A stretch of DNA of 64,000 nucleotides from Mesorhizobium helmanticense (GTDB taxonomy: Bacteria > Pseudomonadota > Alphaproteobacteria > Rhizobiales > Rhizobiaceae): assembly GCF_003034915.1 (NCBI RefSeq), contig NZ_PZJX01000057.1, positions 1-64,000 on the forward strand, read 5' to 3'. The position numbers and the translations under genes were made by a program. The notes under the pieces are model-generated. The model saw nothing but the letters and a program-made list of their open reading frames with translations. It was not told the DNA's origin and ran no database searches. Shown in pieces: positions 53,018 to 62,076 of the stretch; position 1 is the first letter of the stretch; every line of letters begins with the position of its first letter.

Positions 53018-54084
53018 GGGATAAGCCGTTCGGCCCTTAGCTGCGCAAAGAGATCGAGGAAGGAGCGTTCGGTCGACTGGTAGTCGGTGAAGCCGAGTTC
53101 GCGGCTCTTGGTCATGTCGGTCATCACCTCGATCGGACGGCCAAGATCGAGATCGGTATGCCAGGGCGAGGCCAGGCGGTCGATGTCGGCCTCCTTGAGT
53201 TTGTACTTCGCCACCATGCCTTTCCAGATGGCCGGCGCGTCGGCCATCTCGGCTTCAAGCGGATGGACAGTACCGTCGAAGCCGGCCGGCTCGACGCCGA
53301 ACCATGCCGCCAGGCGCGGCCACAGCCAGTTCCAGCGGAAGAAGTCGCCATTGACGACGTTGAAGGCTTCATTGCGCGCCGCCTCGGTTGTGCTTGCCCA
53401 GACAAGATGCTTGGCCAGGATGCGGGCGTCGGTGACGTCGCCCAGTCCGTTCCACTGCCCGGCCGAGCCGGGCCAGCGGAAGGGGCGGCCGGTTTCCTTG
53501 CAGATCGATGCATAGACGGCCAGCGTGCTGCCCATGTTCATCGCATTGCCGATGGCCTTGCCGATGACGGTATGCGGGCGATGGATCGACCAGGTGAAGC
53601 CGTCGCGCCTGGCGGCGGCATAGACCTCGTCTTCCTGGGCGTAGTAGAAGTTCGGCAGGTCCAGCCTCGGCTGCTCCTCGCGCAGCGGCGTCACCGGCAG
53701 GAAGCCGCCCGAGACATAAGCATCGAACGGCCCGAGATAGTGCTTCAGGCCGGTGACCAGCGCCACATGGCGCACGGATTTCTTCGGTGACAGCGCATCC
53801 AGCACATGCCTGACCATGGCGCTGTTGACCTCGATGTTCTCAGCCTCGGTCGAACGTCGCGACCATGTCGTGAAGAACACATGCGTCGGCGCGACATCCG
53901 CCAGCGCTGCCTTGACGCTGGCCGCGTTGAGCAGATCGGCGGCGACCGGCCGCAAGCCCGGCACGTCGCTACCCGGGTTGCGCGACAGGCCGTAAACCGT
54001 CCAGCCACGGCCGATCAGTTCGCGGACAAGATTGCCACCGGTGATGCCGCTCGCGCCAACCACCAATGCCGTATGATTTGCCAT
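53014..54084 (-). CDS. PRISE-type SDR (progesterone 5-beta-reductase/iridoid-synthase-like)
   Basis: A 356-residue extended SDR: VVGASGITGGNLV at about residue 8, VALVTGLKHYLGPF with the conserved lysine (about 113), NFYYAQEDEVY holding the catalytic tyrosine and the IHRPHTVIG segment. These fit the PRISE group that reduces enones. The start at 54084 is chosen from this family alignment; the upstream extension to 54333 crosses the intergenic region. It converges with nagA, and its upstream region is divergent from the sugar isomerase gene. Rhizobial roles are unknown. Confidence 0.82.
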   Translation of the reverse strand: MANHTALVVGASGITGGNLVRELIGRGWTVYGLSRNPGSDVPGLRPVAADLLNAASVKAALADVAPTHVFFTTWSRRSTEAENIEVNSAMVRHVLDALSPKKSVRHVALVTGLKHYLGPFDAYVSGGFLPVTPLREEQPRLDLPNFYYAQEDEVYAAARRDGFTWSIHRPHTVIGKAIGNAMNMGSTLAVYASICKETGRPFRWPGSAGQWNGLGDVTDARILAKHLVWASTTEAARNEAFNVVNGDFFRWNWLWPRLAAWFGVEPAGFDGTVHPLEAEMADAPAIWKGMVAKYKLKEADIDRLASPWHTDLDLGRPIEVMTDMTKSRELGFTDYQSTERSFLDLFAQLRAERLIP

Positions 54085-54368
54085 GCGTAGTCTCCTCCGA
54101 GGCCGGTCCGCCGTGACGCGAGAACCGGCGTTATGCTTGTTGCCAGCAGGATAGAACGTCACGCCAAAGCGGCAACGGCCGTATTGTTCAGAATGATAAA
54201 GTTTGGGGCGACCTCTGCTGCGGGGCGCCGGCGGAATGCTCGATTTGATAATTCTTCCTGTTGCATCCGAAAAAGCCAAACGGAAGATGCCCGACTGGAG
54301 GAACGGGTCGGCTTTGGACGATCCGGTGGGCAATGGCTTTTGCCCAGCAGCATTGAGGAGGAAATAGC

Positions 54369-55241
54369 ATGGCCAAGAAGGTGGAGCTGCTGGCGGCGTA
54401 CTGGACCATTTCCGGTGACCGATACCCGATGGGTCCGAGCGAAGTCAGTCCCTTCTCCTTGCGCGAGCGGGCCGAAGCCGCTTCGGCTGCCGGCTATACC
54501 GGCATGGGCCTGGTCTACCAGGATATCATGGCGAATGCCGTGAAGATCGGCCTCAAAGGCATCAAGCAGATCTTCGACGACAATGGCATCGTCCATGTCG
54601 AGGTCGAATTCCTCGGCGACTGGTTCGAAACCGGCGAGAAGAAAGCGGCCTCCGACAGGGTCAAGCACGATCTGCTCGAGGCGGCGGCGGTGCTTGGCGC
54701 GCGCGACCTGAAGATCGCGCCCAAAATGTATGCCGAGACGATCGACATTCCGCATTATGCGGCGGCCTTTGCCGAGGTCTGCGAGGACGCCAGGGCGGCC
54801 AACACCAATGTCGCCATCGAGATGCTGCCCTTCACCAACATACGCGACCTGGAGACGGCTCGTGAAGTGGTGCGGCAGGCGGGCCAGGACAATGGCGGTC
54901 TGTGCATCGACATCTGGCACGTGGCGCGCGGCGGCATGGATTATGACGAGCTTCGCGCGCTGCCGGCCAGCTATTTCAAATCGGTCGAGCTCAACGACGC
55001 CAAGGCGGAGGTCGTCGGCACGCTGTGGGAAGACACGCTCCATCATCGCCTGCTGTGCGGCGAAGGCGCGCTCGACCCGCGCGCCTTCATCAGGGCGGTC
55101 CAGGCGACGGGCTTCGACGATTTCTTCTCGGTCGAGGTGCTTAGCGAGACGCATCGGCTGCTGCCGCTCAAAGAGCAGGCGAAGCGCTCCTACGACACGA
55201 CGATGGCGATGTTCGAACCGGCTGAAAAAGTCGTCGGCTGA
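54369..55241 (+). CDS. Sugar phosphate isomerase/epimerase family protein
   Basis: A 290-residue xylose-isomerase-like TIM barrel. Acidic metal ligands lie in VAIEMLPF, LCIDIWHVARGG, KSVELNDAK and FFSVEVLSE at the expected order and spacing, and DYWTISGD-like residues open it (AAYWTISGDRYPMG). The family includes hydroxypyruvate isomerases, inosose dehydratases and ketose epimerases. It starts a plus-strand cluster; the SDR gene follows 29 bases after the stop. The 284-base region before it shows no clear operator. Confidence 0.83.
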   Translation: MAKKVELLAAYWTISGDRYPMGPSEVSPFSLRERAEAASAAGYTGMGLVYQDIMANAVKIGLKGIKQIFDDNGIVHVEVEFLGDWFETGEKKAASDRVKHDLLEAAAVLGARDLKIAPKMYAETIDIPHYAAAFAEVCEDARAANTNVAIEMLPFTNIRDLETAREVVRQAGQDNGGLCIDIWHVARGGMDYDELRALPASYFKSVELNDAKAEVVGTLWEDTLHHRLLCGEGALDPRAFIRAVQATGFDDFFSVEVLSETHRLLPLKEQAKRSYDTTMAMFEPAEKVVG

Positions 55242-55270
55242 TAAATCAAAAAACGATCGGGAGAGAGAAA

Positions 55271-56071
55271 ATGCAGACCAATCTCGCTGGAAAAACCGTG
55301 CTGATCACCGGTGCGGCGCTCGGCATCGGCCGCGCCACCGCGCTCGCCTTCGCCAAGGAAGGCGCCCAGGTCGCGCTGGTCGACATCGACCGCGCCGGGG
55401 TCGATGCGGTGATCGCCGAAATCAAGGCGCTCGGCGCCAAGGCCAGCGCCGGCATCGGCGACCTCAGCATCGGCGACGGTGTCATCGGCGCGATGGGCGA
55501 GGCGCTGAAGCCGTTCGGCGGCTCGCTCGACGTTCTCGTCAACAATGTCGGTTCGGGCGCGGTGCGGACCTTCGACCAGCTTACCGACGAGGAATGGGAC
55601 AAGACCTTCCAGCTCAATTTCATGAGCTATGTCAGGGCGACGCGCGTGGCGCTGCCGATCCTGCGGCAGAAGGGCGGCGTCATCATCAACAACGCCTCCG
55701 ATCTCGCCCGCCAGCCGGAGCCGGTACCGGTCGACTACAGTGCGTCCAAATCCGCCGTGCTGGCGCTGACCAAAGGCCTGGCGCGGGCCGAAGCGCCGAA
55801 AATCCGGGTCAACGCGGTTGCGCCAGGGCCGATCTGGACGCCGTTTTGGTCGAAACCGGGCGGCTTCGCCGAAACAATGGGCAAGTTCCACAACATGCCG
55901 CCGAAGCAGGCCGTGGAGCATGAGATGAGCTTGCGGCAACTGCCGCTCGGGCGTCTCGGCGAGCCGGAGGAGGTCGCCAATGTCGTCGTCTTCCTGGCCT
56001 CCGACCTTGCCTCCTTCGTCACCTCCGCTGTCTGGGGCGTCGATGGAGGCTCGATCCGCAGCATCATCTGA
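55271..56071 (+). CDS. SDR family oxidoreductase
   Basis: A 266-residue classical SDR: ITGAALGIGRATALAF at about residue 12, NNVGS at about 91, NNASD and YSASK as the catalytic pair, and VWGVDGGS at the C-terminus. GAGAGAG-rich ribosome site (GGGAGAGAG) lies just upstream of the ATG. Located between the isomerase and the ribose-type ABC transporter, it likely oxidises a sugar or polyol of this cluster. The sequence is closest to generic FabG-like dehydrogenases; substrate unknown. Confidence 0.87.
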   Translation: MQTNLAGKTVLITGAALGIGRATALAFAKEGAQVALVDIDRAGVDAVIAEIKALGAKASAGIGDLSIGDGVIGAMGEALKPFGGSLDVLVNNVGSGAVRTFDQLTDEEWDKTFQLNFMSYVRATRVALPILRQKGGVIINNASDLARQPEPVPVDYSASKSAVLALTKGLARAEAPKIRVNAVAPGPIWTPFWSKPGGFAETMGKFHNMPPKQAVEHEMSLRQLPLGRLGEPEEVANVVVFLASDLASFVTSAVWGVDGGSIRSII

Positions 56072-56096
56072 TCCGCCAACCACGGTGCTTCCAGAT

Positions 56097-56133
56097 TTGC
56101 GCATGATCCTTCGGCTTCCGGGATCATGCGCAA
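56097..56133. repeat. Palindromic repeat after the SDR gene
   Basis: TTGCGCATGATCC (56097-56109) and its exact inverse GGATCATGCGCAA (56121-56133) are separated by 11 bases. The GCATGATC arms resemble the abundant short palindromic repeat of Hyphomicrobiales. No U-tract follows, so a role in termination is only possible. Confidence 0.6.
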
Positions 56134-56306
56134 CGGCTGAGCCGGCGCGCGCGCTTTGCCGGCTTATGAAGGCCCGCTAAGCGCCCGACCCGCCATTCTA
56201 TCAAAATGATATTCTTGCGTGTTGAAACGCTGGGGACGCCAGCGAACACTGTCCTGACATTGGCGCCGAGGGAAGAGGTCGGCGCCGATGATTGGGAGGA
56301 ATGAAA

Positions 56307-57341
56307 ATGCAAAGCGTGTTCAAGACGAAACCGCGCCGCTCCGGCGTGGCTGCAATGATCCTATCGGGCGCCATGGCAACGATGCTGATGCCGGCCAATG
56401 CCGAAAGCATCAAGCTCGGCTATTCCGCACCGTTCCTGACCGATCCGTTTCAGGCGATCATGGCCAACCAGACGCTGAAGGCGGTCAAGGATGCTGGGAT
56501 GGAGGCCATGCCGGCAACCAATGCCAATGGCGATGCCGGCAAGCAGGCGACCGACATCCGCAACCTGATCTCGGCCGGCGCCAAGGTGCTGATCGTCAAT
56601 CCGACCGACAGCCAGGCCATCGTGCCGGTGCTGGAATTCGCGGCGTCGAAGAACGTGCCGACGGTGCTGATCGACATCGCGCCTGCCAAGGGCAAGTCGG
56701 CGATGATCGTGCGCGCCGACAACAAGGGCATTGGCGCCAAGGCCTGCGAGGCATTGGGCGCTGCCATCGGCGGCAAGGGCAAGGTGCTTTCGCTGATGGG
56801 CGACCAGGCGACCACCAACGGCCGCGACCGCACGACCGGCTTTAACGAATGCATGAAGGCGAAATACCCCGATGTGACCATCATCGAGCAGCCGACATAC
56901 TGGAAGACCGACAAGGCGACGTCGGCGGCGCAGACCGTGGTCACCACGACGCCCGATCTCACGGCGATCTACATGCAGAGCGACTCTGTGATGCTCGCCG
57001 GCGTGCTCAACGTCTTGAAGAGCGCCGGCAAGCTGACGAAGGTCGGCGAGCCGAACCACATCTTCCTGGCGACCGTCGACGGCACGCCCTACGCGCTGGA
57101 GAAGATCCGCGAGGATCTGCTCGACGTGGCGGTCGCGCAGCCGCTCGACCTCTATGCCAAATATGGCGCCTTCTATGCCAAGGCGGCCGCGGAGGGAAAG
57201 ACCTTCGCCGCCGGCCCGACGGACCATAACAGCGAGATCGTGCCGGTCGGCGACAATCTGATGGACTATCTGCCGGCTACCGTCGTCACCAAGGCCAATG
57301 CCAGCGATCCGTCGCTGTGGGGCAACCAGACGGAAAAATGA
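56307..57341 (+). CDS. Ribose-type ABC transporter substrate-binding protein
   Basis: A 344-residue periplasmic-binding protein of the type 4 sugar (RbsB/XylF) class with a Sec signal (RRSGVAAMILSGAMATMLMP, cleavage near ANA at about 32). The mature part opens with ESIKLGYSAPFLTDPFQAIMAN. The ATG at 56307 has GGAGGA 6 bases upstream, so it is preferred to the one at 56301. It binds a monosaccharide or polyol for the transporter at 57429-59955. GAGAAFYAKAAAEG-like helix (YAKAAAEGKTFAAG) and C-terminal lid are family-typical. A hairpin follows the stop. Confidence 0.88.
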   Translation: MQSVFKTKPRRSGVAAMILSGAMATMLMPANAESIKLGYSAPFLTDPFQAIMANQTLKAVKDAGMEAMPATNANGDAGKQATDIRNLISAGAKVLIVNPTDSQAIVPVLEFAASKNVPTVLIDIAPAKGKSAMIVRADNKGIGAKACEALGAAIGGKGKVLSLMGDQATTNGRDRTTGFNECMKAKYPDVTIIEQPTYWKTDKATSAAQTVVTTTPDLTAIYMQSDSVMLAGVLNVLKSAGKLTKVGEPNHIFLATVDGTPYALEKIREDLLDVAVAQPLDLYAKYGAFYAKAAAEGKTFAAGPTDHNSEIVPVGDNLMDYLPATVVTKANASDPSLWGNQTEK

Positions 57342-57352
57342 TCTTGCGATGT

Positions 57353-57381
57353 GCGGACGTCCACAGAAGTTGGACGTCCGC
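57353..57381 (+). terminator. Hairpin between binding protein and ATPase genes
   Basis: GCGGACGTCCA and its exact inverse form an 11-base-pair stem with a 7-base loop, 12 bases after the binding-protein stop and 48 bases before the ATPase start. No U-tract; probably sets relative expression or protects the upstream mRNA. Confidence 0.7.
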
Positions 57382-57428
57382 GCCTCACGATCGCTTCTGA
57401 CTGACTCAGGAATGCCCGGAACCGACCG

Positions 57429-58937
57429 ATGAGCGCCGTCGAAACCTATGCAGCCGAAGCGCATGGCATCAATAAGCGCTTCGGTCCGATCGAAGTGCTG
57501 CACGATGTCGGGATTTCGATCCCGGTCGGCGACGCGCGCGCCTTGGTCGGCCGCAACGGCGCCGGCAAATCGACGCTGGTCGGGCTGCTGACCGGCCTCT
57601 ATGGCGCCAATGCCGGTGAAATCCGGCTCGGCGGCAAGCCCGCGCCATCGCTCGGCGACCGGCAAGGCTGGCGCGAGCGGGTGGCGTGCGTCTACCAGCG
57701 CTGGATGGTCATCCCACACCTGACGGTAGCGGAAAACCTGTTCCTGAACAACCAGCCGCGAAACGGTCTGGGGTTAGTCGACTGGCGCCGGCTGCGCGAG
57801 GAATCCATCGCCGTGCTCGACGATTGGGGCCTCGACGTCGCGCCCGATCTAGATGCCTGGCGGCTGACCGTCGAACAGCGCCAGATCGTCGAGATCGCGC
57901 GCGCCCTGTTGCAGGGAAGTCGTTTCATCATCCTCGACGAGCCGACCGCCGAGCTCGAACGGCGCGAGGTCAATCGCCTGTTCGAGCGCATCCGCGGACT
58001 GCAGGAGCAAGGCGTCACCTTCCTCTACATCTCGCATCATCTGGAAGAGATCTACGAGATCTGCCGCACGGTGACGGTGATGCGCGACGGCCGCGTCGTT
58101 GCCAACGCCAGGCTCGACGACCTGCCCAAGGACCGGCTGGTCGCAGCCATGGTCGGCGATTTCGCGGCATCCGGCGCAGGCAGGAAGAGCGGCGGTTCCA
58201 CGAGCAAGGCGCAGATGACAGCAGGCCTCGACATCGGCGGCCTCACCCTGAAGGACAGCCTGGAAGACATTAACCTCAGCGTCCATTGCGGCGAATGCGT
58301 CGGGCTGGCAGGGCTCGCCGGCTCGGGCAAGGACAGGATCGCCGAGGCCGTCGCCGGCCTGCTCACTCCGGATGCCGGCACGATCGCCATCCATGGCACA
58401 AGGACGCCGCTCGGCGATGTCGGCGCAATGCGCACGGCCGGTGTCGGCTATGTCGCGCGCGACCGGCATGTCAGCGGCCTGTTCCCGCTGATGTCGATCG
58501 GCGACAATCTGACGACGACCGTGCTGCCGAAACTCGGGCCGTTCGGCTTCGTCTCGACCAGCCGGCAGTCCGACATGGTCGACCGGCAGATCGCCGAACT
58601 CGGCATCGTCGCGACCTCGGGCTCGCAGCCGATCGGTGAGCTCTCCGGCGGCAACCAGCAGAAAGCCATGGTCGGCCGCGCGCTCGCCTCGGACCCGAAG
58701 GTGCTGGTGCTGGCGGCGCCGACGCAAGGCGTCGACATCGCCTCGAAGGACGCGCTGTACCGCATCATCAATGCCGCCAGGGATCGCGGCATGGCCGTTC
58801 TCGTCGTGTCGGACGATCTCGACGAACTGGCAATCTGCGACCGGGTCGAGGTGATCTTCCGCGGCCGCCTGACGCGCAGCTTCGCCAGGGGCTGGAACGA
58901 CCAGGACGTCGTCGCGGCAATCGAAGGACTGTACTGA
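57429..58937 (+). CDS. Ribose-type ABC transporter double ATP-binding protein
   Basis: A 502-residue RbsA/MglA-like protein with two ATPase modules. Module 1 is complete: GRNGAGKSTLVGLL near residue 41, LTVEQRQIVEIARALL and FIILDEPTAELE. Module 2 has the altered GLAGSGKDRIAEAV loop, with D where S/T is usual; this is normal for the second RbsA module. It then has LSGGNQQKAMVGRAL and LVLAAPTQGVD. It is 1 base from the permease gene at 58939. It energises import of the sugar bound by the 56307 protein. Confidence 0.89.
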   Translation: MSAVETYAAEAHGINKRFGPIEVLHDVGISIPVGDARALVGRNGAGKSTLVGLLTGLYGANAGEIRLGGKPAPSLGDRQGWRERVACVYQRWMVIPHLTVAENLFLNNQPRNGLGLVDWRRLREESIAVLDDWGLDVAPDLDAWRLTVEQRQIVEIARALLQGSRFIILDEPTAELERREVNRLFERIRGLQEQGVTFLYISHHLEEIYEICRTVTVMRDGRVVANARLDDLPKDRLVAAMVGDFAASGAGRKSGGSTSKAQMTAGLDIGGLTLKDSLEDINLSVHCGECVGLAGLAGSGKDRIAEAVAGLLTPDAGTIAIHGTRTPLGDVGAMRTAGVGYVARDRHVSGLFPLMSIGDNLTTTVLPKLGPFGFVSTSRQSDMVDRQIAELGIVATSGSQPIGELSGGNQQKAMVGRALASDPKVLVLAAPTQGVDIASKDALYRIINAARDRGMAVLVVSDDLDELAICDRVEVIFRGRLTRSFARGWNDQDVVAAIEGLY

Positions 58938-58938
58938 G

Positions 58939-59955
58939 ATGACGAATATTTCCCTCGAAAAAGCCGCCATCGCCCGCCCGAGCCAGAGCCTGTTTGCCCG
59001 TTTCAGGCTGCGCGAACTGGTGCTGATCCCGGTCATCGCCGTCGTCATCGTGATCGGCAGCTTCGTCAGCTCGTCCTTCCTGATGCCGGAGAACCTGCTC
59101 AATATCCTGCAGCAATCCTCCGAACTGTCGATCCTGGTGATCGCGCAGTCGCTGATCCTGATTTGCGGGAAATTCGACCTCTCGCTGGAATCGACCGTCG
59201 GCATCGCGCCGATGTTCGCCGCCTGGCTGATGATCTCCGACGTGTCGATCGGCGGCTCCGGCATCGGCATCAGCGGTTATGCCGGCATTGCCGTCGTGCT
59301 CGCCACCGGCCTGCTGATCGGGCTGATCAACGGGCTGCTGGTGGTCAAGCTCCGGCTCAACGCCTTCATCACGACACTGGCGATGCTGATCCTTTTACGC
59401 GGCATCACGCTCGGCATCACCAACGGCCAGACTCTGTTCGACCTGCCGGAAGAGTTCCTCTATCTCGGCAATGCGAAATGGCTGGGCATTCCCGCCTCGA
59501 TCTGGATCGCCGGGCTTTTGTTCCTCTTCTTCGGGCTGATGATGCGCTATCATCGCATCGGCCGCGCGATCTACGCCATCGGCGGCAATCCGGAGGCGGC
59601 GCGCGTCGCCGGTATTCCGGTCGAGCGCATCACGCTCGGCGTCTTCATCATGGGAAGCCTGCTCGCCTCGCTTGCCGGCCTGCTGTTGACCGGCCGCATC
59701 GCCTCCGTGGTGTCGAGCCAGGGGCAGAACATGATCTTCTACGTCTTTGCCGCATCGGTGATCGGCGGCATCAGCCTCAATGGCGGCCAGGGCCGCATCA
59801 TCGGCGCGCTGACCGGCGTGCTTCTGCTTGGCCTGCTGCAGAATGTGCTGACGCTCTCGCAGGTGGCGGCGTTCTGGATCGATGCCTGCTACGGCGCCAT
59901 CATCCTGCTCGCGCTCATCATCACCCGGCTCAGCGGCGAGACGCCGCGCGCCTGA
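58939..59955 (+). CDS. Ribose-type ABC transporter permease
   Basis: A 338-residue RbsC-like inner-membrane permease with about eight to nine hydrophobic segments. LILICGKFDLSLESTVGIAPM is the family entry motif and FITTLAMLILLRGITLGITNG the next. It also has YAIGGNPEAARVAGIPVERI, the conserved cytoplasmic loop that contacts the ATPase. GEVIG-like VIGGISLNGGQGRIIGALTG is near residue 275. It starts 1 base after the ATPase stop. The SDR gene follows 67 bases after its stop. Confidence 0.9.
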   Translation: MTNISLEKAAIARPSQSLFARFRLRELVLIPVIAVVIVIGSFVSSSFLMPENLLNILQQSSELSILVIAQSLILICGKFDLSLESTVGIAPMFAAWLMISDVSIGGSGIGISGYAGIAVVLATGLLIGLINGLLVVKLRLNAFITTLAMLILLRGITLGITNGQTLFDLPEEFLYLGNAKWLGIPASIWIAGLLFLFFGLMMRYHRIGRAIYAIGGNPEAARVAGIPVERITLGVFIMGSLLASLAGLLLTGRIASVVSSQGQNMIFYVFAASVIGGISLNGGQGRIIGALTGVLLLGLLQNVLTLSQVAAFWIDACYGAIILLALIITRLSGETPRA

Positions 59956-60022
59956 AGCCACAGTGGTCGCCTGGGCAGAACGCTGCCGTAGGCGAGTCCC
60001 TCTTCGACAAGGAACAGTTTCG

Positions 60023-60826
60023 ATGGCCTCAAGACCCACCCTCGCCCTCACCTTGCCGCAGACGGTCGTCGTCACCGGAGCCGCATCGGGGCTCGGCTAT
60101 GAGCTGTGCCGATTGCTGCTCGACGCCGGCGTCACCACGATCGGTGTCGACCGGGCGGCGGCTGTCGCCGACCTTTCCGGCGAGGCTGACTACAAGCATG
60201 TGGCGGGCAATGTTTCCGACGAGGAGACCTGGCAAGCAGTGGAGGCGGAGCTCAAGAAATCCGGCACCACATCGCTCGGTCTCGTCACGGCCGCGGCGAT
60301 CCTCGATGTCGGCACCATCATCGAGACGAGCAAGGAGATGCTGGCGCGCACGCTGGACGTCAATGTCGTCGGCACGGCGATGGCGATCAAGGCGCTGCTG
60401 CCGCGCATGATCGACAATGGCGGCGGGCCGATCGTCGTCGTCGGCAGCGTCTCGGCGACCTTCGCCGAACAGCAGCTCGCCGCCTATTCGGCCTCCAAGG
60501 CCGCCGCCCGGGCGCTGGCCCGTACCGTCGCCATGGACCATGCGCGTCAGGGCATCCGTGTCAATGTGCTCAGCCCCGGCCCGATGATGGCCGGCCTGTT
60601 CAAACGCCATCTGGAGTCGGCCGCCGACAGCCAGAAGTTTCTGGCAACGCGCGCCAACCGCCAACCCGGCGGCAGCATCCTCGACCCGAAGCAGGTCGCG
60701 CTATCGGTCGCCTATCTCTTGTCCGACCAGTCAGGCGCCTTCATCGGCGCCGACCTGATGGCCGATGGCGGGCTGTCGACCAGCTTCGATTTCCGTACCG
60801 GCGCGGAAGGGGCATCGATCGATTGA
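60023..60826 (+). CDS. SDR family oxidoreductase
   Basis: A 267-residue classical SDR: VTGAASGLGYELC near residue 19, a catalytic serine in VVGSVSA, YSASK (about 155) as the active-site pair, and LMADGGLSTSF in the C-terminal region. NNAG is replaced by TAAAI. The start at 60023 is used with AAGGAAC upstream; the longer in-frame extension to 59882 is a shadow of the permease. Final gene of the ribose-type cluster and probably a polyol/sugar dehydrogenase, but the substrate is unknown. Confidence 0.85.
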   Translation: MASRPTLALTLPQTVVVTGAASGLGYELCRLLLDAGVTTIGVDRAAAVADLSGEADYKHVAGNVSDEETWQAVEAELKKSGTTSLGLVTAAAILDVGTIIETSKEMLARTLDVNVVGTAMAIKALLPRMIDNGGGPIVVVGSVSATFAEQQLAAYSASKAAARALARTVAMDHARQGIRVNVLSPGPMMAGLFKRHLESAADSQKFLATRANRQPGGSILDPKQVALSVAYLLSDQSGAFIGADLMADGGLSTSFDFRTGAEGASID

Positions 60827-60860
60827 TGATTGTCTGGCTGGTGGTTGGGTATAGGCGACT

Positions 60861-61040
60861 TTAGCGCGTTGCACTGCGAGCGGCTTTGCTCTCGTTTTCC
60901 ATGAAACGAGCCATCTCCACTTCAGCCTCTTCGGCTGACAGGTTTGGACGAGGATCGTCCAACGATGCCTGGACCTTGGCGCGCAACACAGTGTTTACTT
61001 CACTGGCGGGCTTGCTGATTCGCATTCCAAGATCTCTCAT
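60861..61040 (-). CDS. Small orphan protein with an antitoxin-like C-terminus
   Basis: A 59-residue ORF if started at 61040, where AAGGGGGG lies just upstream; starts at 61100 or 61052 would add 20 or 4 residues. The sequence VLRAKVQASLDDPRPNLSAEEAEVEMARFM resembles the C-terminal tail of ParD/RelB-type antitoxins from rhizobia. No toxin-like gene adjoins it, so it may be a remnant or an unpaired antitoxin. Composition fits the surroundings. The identification is tentative; it could be a random conserved small ORF. Confidence 0.4.
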   Translation of the reverse strand: MRDLGMRISKPASEVNTVLRAKVQASLDDPRPNLSAEEAEVEMARFMENESKAARSATR

Positions 61041-61084
61041 TCCCCCCTTCATATCATGAACGGCTTGTGTTTGTGGAGTTTGCG

Positions 61085-61110
61085 AAGGCCTACATGACAT
61101 CCGATCTCCC
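61085..61110. repeat. Short RIME-like hairpin
   Basis: TCTCCCCACTTGCGGGGA contains the CCCC-acttgc-GGGG stem characteristic of RIME-type repeats, just outside the oxidoreductase gene. It probably helps to end transcription of the minus-strand genes; weak evidence. Confidence 0.45.
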
Positions 61111-61139
61111 CACTTGCGGGGAACTTCAACGCCGGCGCT

Positions 61140-62027
61140 TCAGGCCGGCTCTTTCCCTATTCCGGCCAATTCCGCCATCTCCTTGACCAGCACGAACAGG
61201 TCGCGCTCGCCATGGCCGTGCAGATAGGCGCTTTCGAACTGCTGCCTGATCTGGGCGGCGAGCGGTTGCGGCGCGTGGTTCCCTCGGCCGACATCGAGCA
61301 GGATGTCGAGGTCCTTCATGATCTGTGACACCGCGAAGGCCGGCTCGTATTTGCCTTCGACGATCATGGCGCGCTTGTACTGGATGAGCGGCGAGGTGAC
61401 GGCACTATCGCAGATGACCTCCATCGCCGCTTCGAGCTCGATGCCGCCCTTGCCGCTGAAGGCGAGCGACTCGGCCAGGAGCGCCGCCGTCGCGCCGACC
61501 ATGGCGTTGACGGCGAGCTTCATGTAACGCGACTGCTCGCCGTCGCCGAGATAGAACTGCCTGCGTGTGTAGGCCTCAAGCAGCGGCTGCAGGCGCTCGA
61601 AATCGGCGCGCGGCCCGGAAACCATCGTCGTCAGCGTGCCGGCCGCGGCAAGCGCGGTGGAGCCGGAGATCGGCGCGCGCAGATAGGAGACGTTGCGGGC
61701 TTCCAGCCGCTTTGCCACCAGGTTCGACGCCGATGGCGAAACAGTGCTGGTGTCGATCCAGCTCTGTCCCGCGCGCAGCTGCGCCGCCAGCGCGTCGTCG
61801 CCAACGGCGATTTCGAGCAGCGCCGCGTCGTCCGAAATCGCGGTGAAGACGATATCCGCATTCTCGGCAAGTGCACTCATCGCCGAGACGTGCTGATAGC
61901 CATTGTCCGTGGCGCGCTTGCGGCCGGCATCGTTGCGGGCATAGGCGGTAATCGTATGGCCCGCCTCGTGCAGACGCCGCGACATGGGCAGGCCCATCTT
62001 GCCGAGGCCGATCCACCCGATTCTCAT
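61140..62027 (-). CDS. NAD(P)-dependent 3-hydroxyisobutyrate dehydrogenase family oxidoreductase
   Basis: A 295-residue beta-hydroxyacid dehydrogenase: WIGLGKMGLPMSRRL at residue 4, the substrate loop APISGSTALAAAGTLTTMVSG (about 125) and the catalytic lysine in SRYMKLAVNAMVG (about 172). The start at 62027 gives the family N-terminus; the upstream extension to 62153 overlaps the CobW gene. It reduces or oxidises a beta-hydroxyacid such as tartronate semialdehyde, 3-hydroxyisobutyrate or gamma-hydroxybutyrate, or a beta-hydroxy amine. It has 49 bases to the next gene upstream, possibly one operon. Confidence 0.87.
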   Translation of the reverse strand: MRIGWIGLGKMGLPMSRRLHEAGHTITAYARNDAGRKRATDNGYQHVSAMSALAENADIVFTAISDDAALLEIAVGDDALAAQLRAGQSWIDTSTVSPSASNLVAKRLEARNVSYLRAPISGSTALAAAGTLTTMVSGPRADFERLQPLLEAYTRRQFYLGDGEQSRYMKLAVNAMVGATAALLAESLAFSGKGGIELEAAMEVICDSAVTSPLIQYKRAMIVEGKYEPAFAVSQIMKDLDILLDVGRGNHAPQPLAAQIRQQFESAYLHGHGERDLFVLVKEMAELAGIGKEPA

Positions 62028-62076
62028 GGCTGTTCCTCGCTGGTTCGTCGCGCCGCGCCGTCTTCGTGCGCCGGCT

